From Cytidiella melzeri (lineage: Eukaryota > Basidiomycota > Agaricomycetes > Polyporales > Irpicaceae), in assembly GCA_022592445.1 (NCBI GenBank), contig JABYQR010000045.1, positions 1-64,000 of the forward strand: 64,000 nt of DNA, given 5' to 3'. Both the position numbers and the translations under genes were made by a program. Every line of letters begins with the position of its first letter. Positions within the stretch are counted from its first letter, which is position 1. The notes under the pieces are model-generated. The model saw only the letters and a list, made by a program, of their open reading frames with translations, was not told where the DNA came from and did not search any database. Below, in pieces: positions 9,926 to 20,344 of the stretch.

Positions 9926-11296
9926 ATGACAGTAGGAGCTGAAACATCCCTCCCCTGCTACGGAAAGCCACACCTTTTCTACAAGTAGAAACGAGACGTC
10001 TATCTTGACCAAGACAACGAGTGGGAACATTGCACAGCTGACATTTGTCCCAATCGTGAAGTAGCAAACCAAAGAGTAAAGCCGCCACACTCAGACTTTG
10101 AAGTTGTGGACATTGCCCAAGTTGAGCGACATTTGCAAGAAGCCAGAAGACGCAACAAGAAACAAGCAGAAGCACCATCTGCTAGTGACAAACCACCACT
10201 ATTGTTAGAAGAACTTACAGTAGCACCAAAGCCACCAATGAGTACCCCTGAGGAAGCAATACAACCCGAAGGTACTGGGCAAACAGCAGGTACCCAAGCA
10301 CCAAGGACTGAAAGAGAACAAAGGCCATTTACACCATTCACTACCCCTGATGACAACAACTCTTCAGCCCCAGACCCACATCAACCCCTCTTTCGACCCT
10401 ATGATAGGGAAGGTCATGAGAAAAGGAGACAATCAGACCCTTTCGACCCCGAGTACCCCTTTGACAGATACTCCGACGCCCCAAGCAATGACCGAGCACC
10501 ATCTGAAAGCAAGTGGGAGAAGCTCAAACTCCGCAATCCCCAAGACTTTGATGGCAGGGCCGAGAAGTTTGACAAATGGTGGACCAACATGTTGATGTAC
10601 ATCAGGATGCAGCCCAAGCGATTTGCTCTAGCCATACACAAGATTGTTTGCGTACTCAGCTATATGAACGGAGGAACAGCTGGACCATGGGCTATGCTGA
10701 AGAAGAAACAATACCTGATGGCAGATTTCCCACACTGGAGAGAATTTTGTGATGAAGTGTTGATGTTCTTCCAGGACAAAGGACTTAGAGAACGAGCATT
10801 GGCCAAGCTTGAAAGAGCAAATCAGGGTTTGAGAACAGTCCAAGAATACAACAACAACTTTTCCGTATTACTGGGCCAATACGGCGAGAACCGAGACAAA
10901 ACAGCGGTAATGGCTTGGTACAAGCGCGGACTCAAGTGGAGCCTCCTTAACGCCCTCTATAACCTACACCATCAACCAGAGAACCTCGGAGAAATGATGA
11001 TAGAAGCACTCCGGCTAGAAACGAACCGACAACTCCTGACACTCGATCTGGCTGCTCATAAGGGCCGTGGCAGGAGTGAGGGGGAAAGTCAGTCTACCCG
11101 AACCCCCTACTCCAACAACAACCAAGCCACTGCAAGAGTTATGAATGCAGCAGATTGTGAGTGTCACTTCAGAGACAACCTGTGCTTCAGGTGCCATCAG
11201 CCTGGTCACAAAGCTAACAATCTCTCCTTCCATCCCGACTATAGGCCAAACCCACGCACACGACCTCGAGTGCAAAACCCGCCGCCTGCACTCTGA
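9926..11296 (+). pseudogene. Element B gag
   Basis: The ATG at 9926 corresponds to element A's gag start, but a TAG (AAG in A) follows 20 codons later. From about 10082 the frame is open to 11296. A Pro-rich N-terminal third is followed by a capsid-type domain (KLRNPQDFDGRAEKF, MKPFW-type helices, GQYGENRDKTAVMAWYKRG). A zinc-knuckle-like CFRCHQPGHKANN comes next; a Leu occupies the position of the fourth ligand, so it is incomplete. Family is Ty3/gypsy gag by position and knuckle; low sequence conservation is normal for gag. Confidence 0.8.
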
Positions 11297-11893
11297 ACTG
11301 CAACGATGGCTGAAGGAGAAAGATCAGGCGCCAGCACTCTGGAAGCGAGAGGGGAGGAGGTTGGTCAGGAGGACGCCGCAGGAGTTATACGTCGCACGCG
11401 TAGCAGCGTGGCGGGCGATTCAGGTGAGACATTTGGAGCTTTCAAAGAGTTAAATCGTCGACACAATGGTGGGGGGGCCCTGCAAGTTCTGGGGTCTGGC
11501 CGAGCACAGGAACGGGGTCTTTATGACCAATCAGGAGGCAGAATGCATGAGGGAATGGAGAACCAGGCCTTTGCAGGGCCGGATATGATAGATTGGGCCA
11601 ACACTCGTACTGAATAAGTTGGGCAGCGCACAAACGGGAGGATCTGGGGGTGACTAGGAGGAAGTGGAGAGGTGGCTCAACTTAGAGTGGGTAGGGCCGC
11701 ACCTCTTCCGGGTCCAAGAATGGCAGGACGGAATACCAAAACTTGGCCGAGTTTGGAAATGGTCTATAGGGCTGTAGCGGGGCTACCAGTTGAGGAGAGA
11801 GGCCTGTTTTTAGACGAACTAAAGAAAGAGAGGGTTTTTAGTTTATCCTACACCCTCGACATGTGTCAGGATCAAGGCGAACCGTGTAACAGC
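11270..11893 (+). pseudogene. Gag-protease linker of element B, unrecognised domain
   Basis: Several short frames (11145-11453, 11306-11617, 11672-11896) together encode the same basic, Trp-rich stretch seen in element A at 3350-2750, including WKREGRRLVRRTPQELYVAR and CKFWGPAEHRNG. It lies between the zinc knuckle and the protease, and is absent from families 1 and 2 here. I do not recognise it. Confidence 0.55.
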
Positions 11894-14800
11894 TAGTGAC
11901 CTCTCAATATCATTTGCTGGCAAAATCACACACAATCGCGAAATTGTCAAAGTTCAAGTCTTGGTTGATAGTGGTGCAACGCATTGCTTTATCCATGAAA
12001 AATTCCTCAATCGTAACAAGTGGGAGGCAAACCCGTTACCCAAGCCGTTTGGAGTTCAGAACATTGATGGTACCATCAATGTGGCAGGACATATACTCAT
12101 GGCATATATTTGCCATTAGTGTGGGACAAAGATCCACTATGAACTATTTTACGTAAAACCTCGTCGAGACGACATCATCCTAGGAATGACTTGGTTGAAG
12201 AAGCACAATCCCTCTATAGACTGGAAGACCAAATGCATACAATTCAAAGATGGCAACAAGGTTCATTGTGAAGATCCCCTCACAATAAAGATCATTCAAG
12301 CAATCAAGCAAATGCAGCCGCCGAGAAACAGTTCACAACAGCCGACAAACCCACATCAACCTTATTGACAAAGAAATGTTCATTCATGGTAGAAGAAGTC
12401 GGGAGTTCCGAACTACGTCGGAGAGAAGCTTCCTTCAGACACCGTCCACATCATAGAACCAATAGCCCAACCCCCAAAAGAAATTGTGGGGCCCATAGTC
12501 CTCCCACGATGCATAAGGAAGTGCATGCAAATACGACACCCACTGCAGACTATATTACACCTTCAAAGATCTCGGTCACTCCAGAATGGGTAGCGAACAG
12601 GAAGAGTCGCTCTATTGGGCCAAGGACTACCTATGGCATGAAGAGACCATTGATGAAGCAATAGCGGGGGGAAGATCTCATCTACATCGGGTCAAACACA
12701 ATGTGTCTCAACAAGTGGCCGAAGCGCAGCACAAGGAGAAAACCAAACAAACTATTGAAGACATTGTACCAGCTGAATTCTTGGGATTCCGATTTGTGTT
12801 TGAGAAGCACGCATCAGAACGACTACCAGAACAAAAGAAATGGGATCACGCAATAGACCTTGTCCGGGAGCAGAAATGAAGAACTGTAAAGTTTACCCGC
12901 TGTCACAACCGGAACAGGTCGAACTCAACAACTTCATACGGAACACCTGCGGAAAGGATACATACACCCTGAAATCCCCAATGGCTTCTCCATTTTCTTT
13001 GTCAAAAGAAGGATGGCTCATTGCGACCAATACAAGACTACCAATCCTGAACACCATGACAAAGAAGAACACATACCCACTACCGTTGATTCCGGAACTT
13101 ATTGACAAACTCAAAGGAGCAAAGATCTTCACCAAACTGGACGCACAATGGGGATACAACAATGTACGCATCAAAGAGGGCGACGAGTGGAAGGCGCATT
13201 CAAGACCAACCTCGGCCTGTTCGAGCCAACAGTCATGTTCTTTGGACTTACCAACTCACCAGCAATGTTCCAATCCATGATGAACGGATCTTTGCAGATC
13301 TTATTGACACAGGGCAGTAGTAGTTTATATGGACGACATCCTCATCTTTACCGAAGACCGGGCAACGCACGACATCCTCATCAAACAGGTGTTACAACGG
13401 CTGAAAGACAACAACTTTTCCTGAAACCGGAGAAATCATGTTCCAACAATCACGCATTGAATACCTCGGGCTCATTGTGTCTTACAACAACCTAGAATGG
13501 ACCCGGGTAAGGTCTCGCGGTGGCCGATTGGCCAATACCCGTAAAGTCAAAGAAGTCCAATCATTCCTTGGATTTGCCAACTTCTATCGCGGTTTATCCC
13601 CAACTTTTCCGACATCGCGCAACCATTGTACCACCTGACCAAGAAAACAACTGTATGGGACTGGACGGGCCTGTCAAACTGCCTTTGACGAATTGAAGAG
13701 AGTCTTCTGCAGTGCACCACTACTCAAGATGCCAGATGCAGGCAAACCATTCCGAGTGGAAACCGACGCATCTAGTTATGCAACAGGAGCGGTGCTATCC
13801 CACAGATGAAACAGGACATTGGCACCCCTGCGCGTATCTCTCTCAGTCGATGACGGTAACGAACGGAATTACAACATCTACGATAAGGAAGTTTGCCATC
13901 ATGCGTGCATTGGAAGAGTGGCGCCACTATTTGGAAGGGGCAACTTAGATTTCGACATCTACACCGACCATCAGAACCTCGCATATTTCAAAGAAGCACA
14001 CAAATTGAACCGAAGACAAGCACGTTGGGCATTGTATCTCTCAAGATTCCGATTCCGATTATTCCACCGGCCTGGACTACAATGACAGTCCCGATGCCCT
14101 TTCTAGACATGGTGATCATGACTAGGGGGGGGGGGGGGGTGATAATTCCGAGCAGATCCTGCTACCAGAGCATCTTTTCATCTACAAGTAATAGATCAGG
14201 ATCAACACGCAACAACCACCAATACTCCACTCCTTGACCACATCAGACAGGTTGCCGAACTAGACGACCAAGTCAGCAATGCACTACAAACGCTACTAGC
14301 CTCAAAGGCAACAAAGCAGTAAAAATGACCTAAAGGACTGGAAGGCAGAGATGGTCTAGTTACTACAAGGACAAGATCTATGTACCAAAAGACCAACAAC
14401 TTCGACGAGACTTAGTAAAGTCGTTCCATGACACCGTGGTCACAGACACCCTGGACGATTCAAGACAATAGAACTCATTCAACAACCTTCTGGTGGCCAG
14501 GCATGACTGTATTCATCAAGAACTACGTCACAGGGTGTGCCTCGTGTCAAAGCGTTAAGATTCAGAACCAGCCCAAGAACATACCGATTCACCCAATTAG
14601 TTCTGAAAAGAGCTTTCTACCGTTTAAGTATTTCCGTTGATTTCATAGGAGAATTACCAGCAAGTGACAATACAAGCAATCATGGTGGTTGTGGACCAAG
14701 GATGCACCAAGTCAACGGTACTGGTTCCGTGCACCACCAACACCTCGCTGAAGTAACGGCTGAACTATACATGCACAACGTGTGGCGACGCTTTGGCCTA

Positions 14801-15710
14801 CCGGAGAAAGTCATATCTGACGAGGACCCCAGTTTGCTGCCAAATTCCAGAAAGAACTCTGCTCTAAGTTGGCATCCAACAGAAATCAGCACAGCATATC
14901 ACCCCAAGACAGATGGCAAAACAGAACGTGTCAATCAGGAATTAGAACAGTATCTCCAAGCCTTCTGCAATTACCGCCAAACTGATTGGGCTAGACTTCT
15001 TACTACTGCCGAGTTTGCACATAACATCCGATATCACTCGGCAATCCGACATTCCCATTCAAAGCACTACTAGGGTACGAACCCAGAGTAGTGGATGTCA
15101 TCAATCCACATTCCACATTCCCTCTATCACCGAGCGCATCCATCAAATGGTCCAGATCCGGGATGAGCTACATGCCAGCAGCCGCATGGCAGCAGAAGCA
15201 GTACGCATGTCACGCAACAAAAGGGGTTCAGCCATACACAGTAGGTCAGAAAGTCTGGCTGGAAGGAAAGAACATCACTACCACAAGGCCCTCGGCTAAA
15301 CTTGCACCCAAACGCCATGGACCATTTGAAATAACCGAAGTACTGGGACCAATCACCTACAAACTCCGACTACCATCAGACTGGAAGATCCACCCTGTTT
15401 CCATGCCGGACTTCTCACCCCGTTCATAGAAACCCGGAGTACGGACAGCATACACCGAACCACCCCCAGAAATCATCAATGATGAAGAAGAATACAAGTT
15501 GAAGCAATACTCCATAGTCAACATAACAGGCAAGGGAAACTCAGATACTTGGTAAAGTGGACTGGGTATGGAGACTTGGAGAACTCATGGACTCGACCTC
15601 AAGATATGGAGAACGCCATAGAAGCTATAGCGGAGTTTCATCAGAAATACCCCAGCGCAGTACATAAGGGCCGAGTTTCGCGGAAAACAAAGCAAAGAAA
15701 TCAAGCATGA
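11894..15710 (+). pseudogene. Element B pol: protease, RT, RNase H, integrase, chromodomain (decayed)
   Basis: Protease DSGAT at about 11968-11985; RT blocks from about 12770 ([11 protein letters not shown]) to 13680, with VYMDD near 13325-13340; RNase H near 13700-14090 ([20 protein letters not shown]); integrase zinc-finger remnant (WWPGM...CASCQ) at 14490-14560 and a DDE core (SDED.., [24 protein letters not shown]) at 14810-14965. A chromodomain at about 15545-15707 (YLVKWTGYGDLENSW) closes the polyprotein, which stops at TGA 15708-15710. At least ten frame changes separate these blocks. A run of 15 G at 14125-14139 may be one source of frame loss or of sequencing error. Confidence 0.85.
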
Positions 15711-18043
15711 GCACAGCCACTGACATTACTGCCCTTGCTATTGCTGCATCTGCCGCTCTTGTATTCTCCATCCTCATCATCTAATACCATGTCACCGTTG
15801 TTCTCCCTGACCAACAGAGAACACTCGAACATAGTTCTCACTACATAAAGATTGTTCCAACGCCGGCTCCCACATTCCAAGTTGGGACTAAACATGTTCT
15901 TTTACCTCGCCTTTTTCCTCGCCATGTTCTCCTTCCTCGTTTCTGCATTCTTCTTGGCTGGCAGGGCATTCCGGCCCAGCTGCCAATCTATTTCGCCTTT
16001 GCCATTGTTTTTTCTCTCCCCGTCCTGGCCCTCCAATACACCCAAGTCACAACCGAGTTTTCTTGTGACACCATAATGTTGTTTGTGGAAAACCGTGATC
16101 AGTTGGACCAGATCAATCGGGATCACGAGCAACATCATATAAGCTTGTTCTGGGCCTCCCTTGACCCCACCAACAGGACGCCCTAATTGGGTACCACTTC
16201 CAACGAACTGTCAATCGTTGGCCGAAAAAATATACCCTTCCTACACCATCTGATTGATCTATCATTCTCTATGTCTTTCCAAACTCCTTTCCTTTCATAC
16301 CCCAACTTCTCCTTCGGCCACGGCAGTGCCTTCATTCACTTCCTTTACAATTATGCTCGTCTTTCCACTTTCAACAACTCTCCTATTGCTGATGTTGCAC
16401 CTAGTAGTGCTGCACGCTTTCCTAACCTCTTATTCTCGTCTATGGCAGTCATCATGGAGTTATTCCGGCACGTCATGGAGGCGTATGAAGACGATGAGGT
16501 CTACACCATCCAGATCAACACGGCGGATTTCACATGCAACCGTACGTATTGGAGTCCCAGATGCCGCAGGGCCTTCTGCCAAATGGCACATTTGCGGCTC
16601 GTTTGGAAGCACTCCGACCACAATGGCTTCTGTCACAGATTTTCAATGTTTCTACAAGACTTGCCTTACCAGGCAATGGTATTATTGGGAATATTTAAGT
16701 GCTTGTCAGGCGCTTATTCCGGCGCTTATTCTTAGTGCCTATCAATTGATGCGCTGATGCGCCTCCTGTCTCTGATGCGCTGATGCGCTCCTTTCCTTAT
16801 CTGTGTATCACATGATAGAACTCTCTGGAACCTTGTGGAACTTGCTGGAACTATGATGTCATAGTATAGAACATTCCATTAGATGATGTCATAGTTCATA
16901 GAACCTTCTGGAAAAGTCTAGCCTTGTCTTAGAACAAGCTAGAACAAGTCTAGCCTTGGGACTGGGTCATGGGGTCAGGTCATGGGGACAATTGCTATTG
17001 GTTGATTATTGAAGTGGCACCACTAGGGCATAGGGCATGCTTAGTAAGGTAGATTACTTCGCTTACTCATGTAGATATTAGGGGTCTTAGGGTAGTACCT
17101 GGGGTCCTCCCCTTCATGTATATATAGAGGCACTCCTGAGGGCATATCCCCTAAGTCTTATCCACTCTGTTGATAAAGGACTACTCTGTACTCTCCAGTA
17201 CTTCGCTCACCACACCTCTTACTCTCTATCTCATTATCTCCCCCTCAAGTCTAACACTTATCTGGTGAGTAGTAACCTTAACTGTTACAGCTTCATCGAC
17301 CAATGGTTCAACATTCCTGACCCCATCAACCACACTTGCACGTTTACACCCTAGCCAATCATCGAATACACCACCATGCCTGGAGATCAACCTGACTGAG
17401 CCAATGCTACCATTCAGGGTAGCACCCAGACGTTTCTCATGGTCTTCAGTTCACAACTTCCCCCTGTCTTTGGCAATCAAGCAGATGAACTGGACTGTGA
17501 AGGGCCATGGCTACGGGCAGTACGAGATCAAGAATTTCTCCGTGCTAGGACTATCCCCACTGCACGTCTTCCTCTCGAGTTAGCTGCCACCAAACAAATG
17601 GTTCAACAGCTTGTCGCCTCACAGGACCAACAGGCACTGCGGTTCATTTTGATCTCATCTTGTGGGAATGGTTGGCACGGTTGGAGCAACTTCGAAGGGA
17701 TTGGGATCTTCCTCTTCGCACTACAGTCATACGGCGCAAAGCAGCATCTATCAATGCCCGGGCCAACACTCATTACTACCGAGTCCCACGTCCTCCTCTG
17801 GCTTGGTCCAGAACAGAGAATGAGCCGCAGGTCAAATGCCCTTGTCAACAACGTCGCATGACTCCCCCTACTCCCACACCACCTCCAAGACCACCAGCTC
17901 CTACTCCTGCCAACGCTCCATTGACCAGACTAAGGACAGTGCCTGCGCTCGTTGAAGACAATGATACCACATCGGAGTCTCCTCCTTCACATTTGACTCC
18001 ACTCAGTGACGACAATGCAACACTCGCAAAGAACAAGTCTTAA
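15707..18043 (+). pseudogene. Element B ORF3: post-pol ORF of unknown function (env-like position)
   Basis: ATG 15707-15709 overlaps the pol stop TGA 15708-15710 (ATGA). Ignoring the solo LTR at 16631-17289 and one GCTTC copy, one frame runs to TAA 18041-18043, just before the polypurine tract. It is about 557 codons, broken by four stops (15782 TAA, 16184 TAA, 17352 TAG, 17397 TGA; each explicable by one C-to-T change) and one single-base loss near 17645-17655. Hydrophobic segments lie at about residues 8-25 and 92-109; four N-x-T sequons and several Cys follow; the C-terminal ~70 residues are Pro/Thr-rich. No family is recognised. The position resembles env of errantiviruses, but homology is not shown. 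Confidence 0.6.
16631..17289 (+). mobile_element. Solo LTR, family 2, inside element B ORF3
   Basis: TGTCACAG...CTGTTACA, matching the reverse complement of element D's LTRs. It is flanked by GCTTC on both sides (16626-16630 and 17290-17294). Excising it with one GCTTC keeps ORF3 in the same frame, showing that it landed in a continuous ORF. Confidence 0.92.
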
Positions 18044-18054
18044 AGGGGAGGTAA
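18043..18054 (+). other. Polypurine tract of element B
   Basis: AAAGGGGAGG followed by TAA and the 3' LTR TG: the usual plus-strand primer position. Confidence 0.8.
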
Positions 18055-18752
18055 TGTCACAAACGGTCTTCACACCCTATTATTCTTCTTTACTTCTTCA
18101 ATTATCTTGATAACTAGTTATCTTCTTTACAATTGCCTTGACAATCCAACTCGTCCTTCCTCCATCATTCCCTGATCCACATCGCCTCCGTTCAACACGG
18201 ACTATTATGTCATTAGTTGTCTCCTTGTGTCCATTCAAACCTCGGACCTAACTTCGATTGGTTACTATTGCCTTGGTTCAACCCTCAGCCTCTCCATACC
18301 TCCGTTACCACTCCGTTGGGTCCAACCCCACCTATCACCTGTTTGGGGTCCAACCCCGTCTATCCCCTGTTTCGGGTTCAACCCCTTCTCTATTGATCTT
18401 TGCCTCATGTTTCACCTTTCTATTGTCTCCTGTTTCCGCACCTTGACGGTCTTTTCTCTCATTGGCTTTCCAAAGCAGTGGATGTTCTCTGTGTATTGTT
18501 CTTCCTTTCTACTCCTCCACTTTGCTACCACTACTTCGGACTGGTCCAAAAGTAGTTAAGTCAACATGTATAAATAGCTGCTAGACATGGGGCTAGAACC
18601 TCAGTCTATCCACTTTGTATCAATATTCCTTCTATTGAACCATCATCTGTCTGCCACTGTGCTTGACAGCGACCGCGCGGCCTAGACCATCCTTGTGTAT
18701 AGCTACACCAAGGGGTTCTGACTTGACAACTTGTCCCTTGTCGGTCTTAACA
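18055..18752 (+). repeat. 3' LTR of element B (family 3, 698 bp)
   Basis: TGTCACAAACGG...GGTCTTAACA, homologous to element A's LTR at 4792-5502 in reverse orientation. Confidence 0.9.
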
Positions 18753-18823
18753 CTTACTCTCTATCTCACTCAATCTCCCCAAGTTTATCAACTTACCTGG
18801 TGAGTAGTAACCTTTACTTTACA
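18753..18823 (+). repeat. Family-2-like LTR remnant at the right edge of element B
   Basis: CTTACTCTCTATCTC...CTGGTGAGTAGTAACCTTTAC matches the last part of the solo LTR at 16631-17289. Element B therefore inserted into an older family-2-like LTR. Confidence 0.75.
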
Positions 18824-19064
18824 CACTTATTGTTGTGTTAGGAAATCAGCCAGAATCAGCACTGTGCTGATGGGGTGTTCAGAGATAAATCACCACTTAA
18901 TCAGACTTTGAACCACTGATAATCATCCTACTCTGAACTCCCCTAATGTTTCTGAAAAACTGTGAAACAGTCAGTTGCATTGCCCACTGCCAATGGAACA
19001 AAAGCAATCATGTCCCCCAAAATATAGGAGTTCTAGATTTCCTGTTAGGATCAGATTTCCAGGC
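18824..19064 (+). repeat. Piece of the ~200-bp dispersed tandem repeat
   Basis: The last 130 bp (AAACAGTCAGTTGCATTGCCCAC...AGTTCTAGATTTCCTGTTAGGATCA) match units of the arrays at 36018-36540 and 49399-50340. The unit is interrupted by element C; its continuation is at 35263. Confidence 0.8.
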
Positions 19065-19823
19065 TGTCACGGAGACGAAGCTCGACGCAACTAAAAGGGA
19101 CACGATGTGGAAGACGACGAAGAGGTGGTGGCAGGCTTGAAGCACAATGCTTTCACCAGCTATCAAACTTTATTCAAGTTGCTAGCCCAGTAAAGACCAA
19201 GTTAGTATTGGGTACTACTAGCTATGTAGTACAGGAGGGGTTTGCTTACCTAGCCCAGTAAAGACCAAGAGGTCGAGATGGGGGCTAGGAGCGTACATGT
19301 AGCTGCTTATATAGACTTCAGGGACCTGCGCACAGACCATGTTGAGGGCAGGCTTTGCAAGAAGCCGTGTGAACAAAGAACAAAAGAACTACCTAAAAGA
19401 GAACAATAGCTATTGTCTAGACCTTGCCAAGAACTCTACTCGTGAGAGAATCTATCTAAAAGGAGACCAACTATTGTATTCCATTCCCACACCTGTGAGA
19501 ACATCCTTCCATAAAGAGAACAATAGGGAAAGAACAATAAGGAGCCCATGTGGACAGTATCTATGACGTCAAACCCTAGCTATGGGCTGAGCCATGTGCT
19601 TGTAGCCATGTGGTCTTACTTAAGCTAAGTCACATGCCAGTGTGACGTAGTAGCAAGTAATGTGACCGTGTGGAGCGTCTAAGCCACGTGATACGGGCGC
19701 TTAATAGACGTGAAAAGGGAGCTTGTGCAGAGAAGGTTGCAGCTGAGCTGCAGCCTGGAGTTTTATAGATAAAAACAAGAGGTAAATTGCGAAAATTAAG
19801 GGCTAGTCAGGCCATCCATGACA
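19065..19823 (-). repeat. 3' LTR of element C (family 1, 759 bp)
   Basis: Plus-strand ends TGTCACGGAGAC...CCATCCATGACA; the reverse complement matches the LTRs of G. Target duplication CAGGC at 19060-19064. Confidence 0.95.
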
Positions 19824-19986
19824 TTACCCCCCTCCTAAAATCGAGCGTCCTCGCGAAGCATCACTGTGCTGTGGTGATAGAGGTCTTCTACCCGTCTACA
19901 GGGATTCAGCAGAATTGCCCCGATTGTCTAGTCAGAAGGATGCTAGGAAGTTTCTCCCCTTCTGGTGTTGTTGACTCGACGTTACC

Positions 19987-20344
19987 CGTCAGTGTGATGT
20001 TCTTGAGATATCCAGACCGATATGTTTGCCTTCATCCCAGCTAAGATCATATGTAGATGGATAGATCGTGCGAAGGAAAGCGGGGTCGGTCTGGGTATTG
20101 AATTCCCAAAAGTGCGAGCGGAGATCTGCAAAGAGTGAAGCTTTGATGACCCGGGGCGCTCCGGGGTTTGCTTTGTAGAAGTCGACAATCGCTTCTTGAC
20201 TGTTCTCGAGGTTTTCGACTGGTTCCCAGCTGTTGTGTCCGTCTGAATACCCTTCCCATTTGACTAGGAATTGCAATTTCTTCCAACGTCCGTGTAGCCT
20301 GCTGTCTAGCACCTTTTCAACGACGTACTGTTCTTCTCCTTCTA
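19987..20344 (-). pseudogene. Element C chromodomain, detached from pol by a 1-base deletion
   Basis: Minus frame 20312-19989 contains WKKLQFLVKWEGYSDGHNSWEP, a chromodomain with the aromatic cage region recognisable (Y/W residues of KWEGY and SWEP). Element G has the same segment fused to pol. In C one A is missing after ATCGTC (near 20344-20346), which creates a TAG and shifts the frame. Chromodomains at the integrase C-terminus are known in chromoviruses to steer integration toward marked heterochromatin. Confidence 0.88.

Larger units (their letters stand above)
9789..18752 (+). mobile_element. Element B: Ty3/gypsy chromovirus-like element (family 3) with a post-pol ORF, 5' LTR missing
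   Basis: Order: gag (9926-11296), linker (11270-11890), protease, RT, RNase H, integrase, chromodomain (to 15710), extra ORF (15707-18043, split by a solo LTR at 16631-17289), polypurine tract (18043-18052) and 3' LTR (18055-18752). The interior starts exactly where element A's primer-binding site ends; the 5' LTR is replaced by element E's LTR. Its right edge lies in a family-2-like LTR remnant. It is badly decayed: many frameshifts and stops throughout pol. Confidence 0.9.

Noticed and set aside
15852..16076. Separate small membrane protein (MFFYLAFFLAMFSF...)
   Set aside because: It overlaps ORF3 in another frame. ORF3 extends over a much longer region with the same start point and fewer lesions, so the hydrophobic run is more likely a frame shadow.
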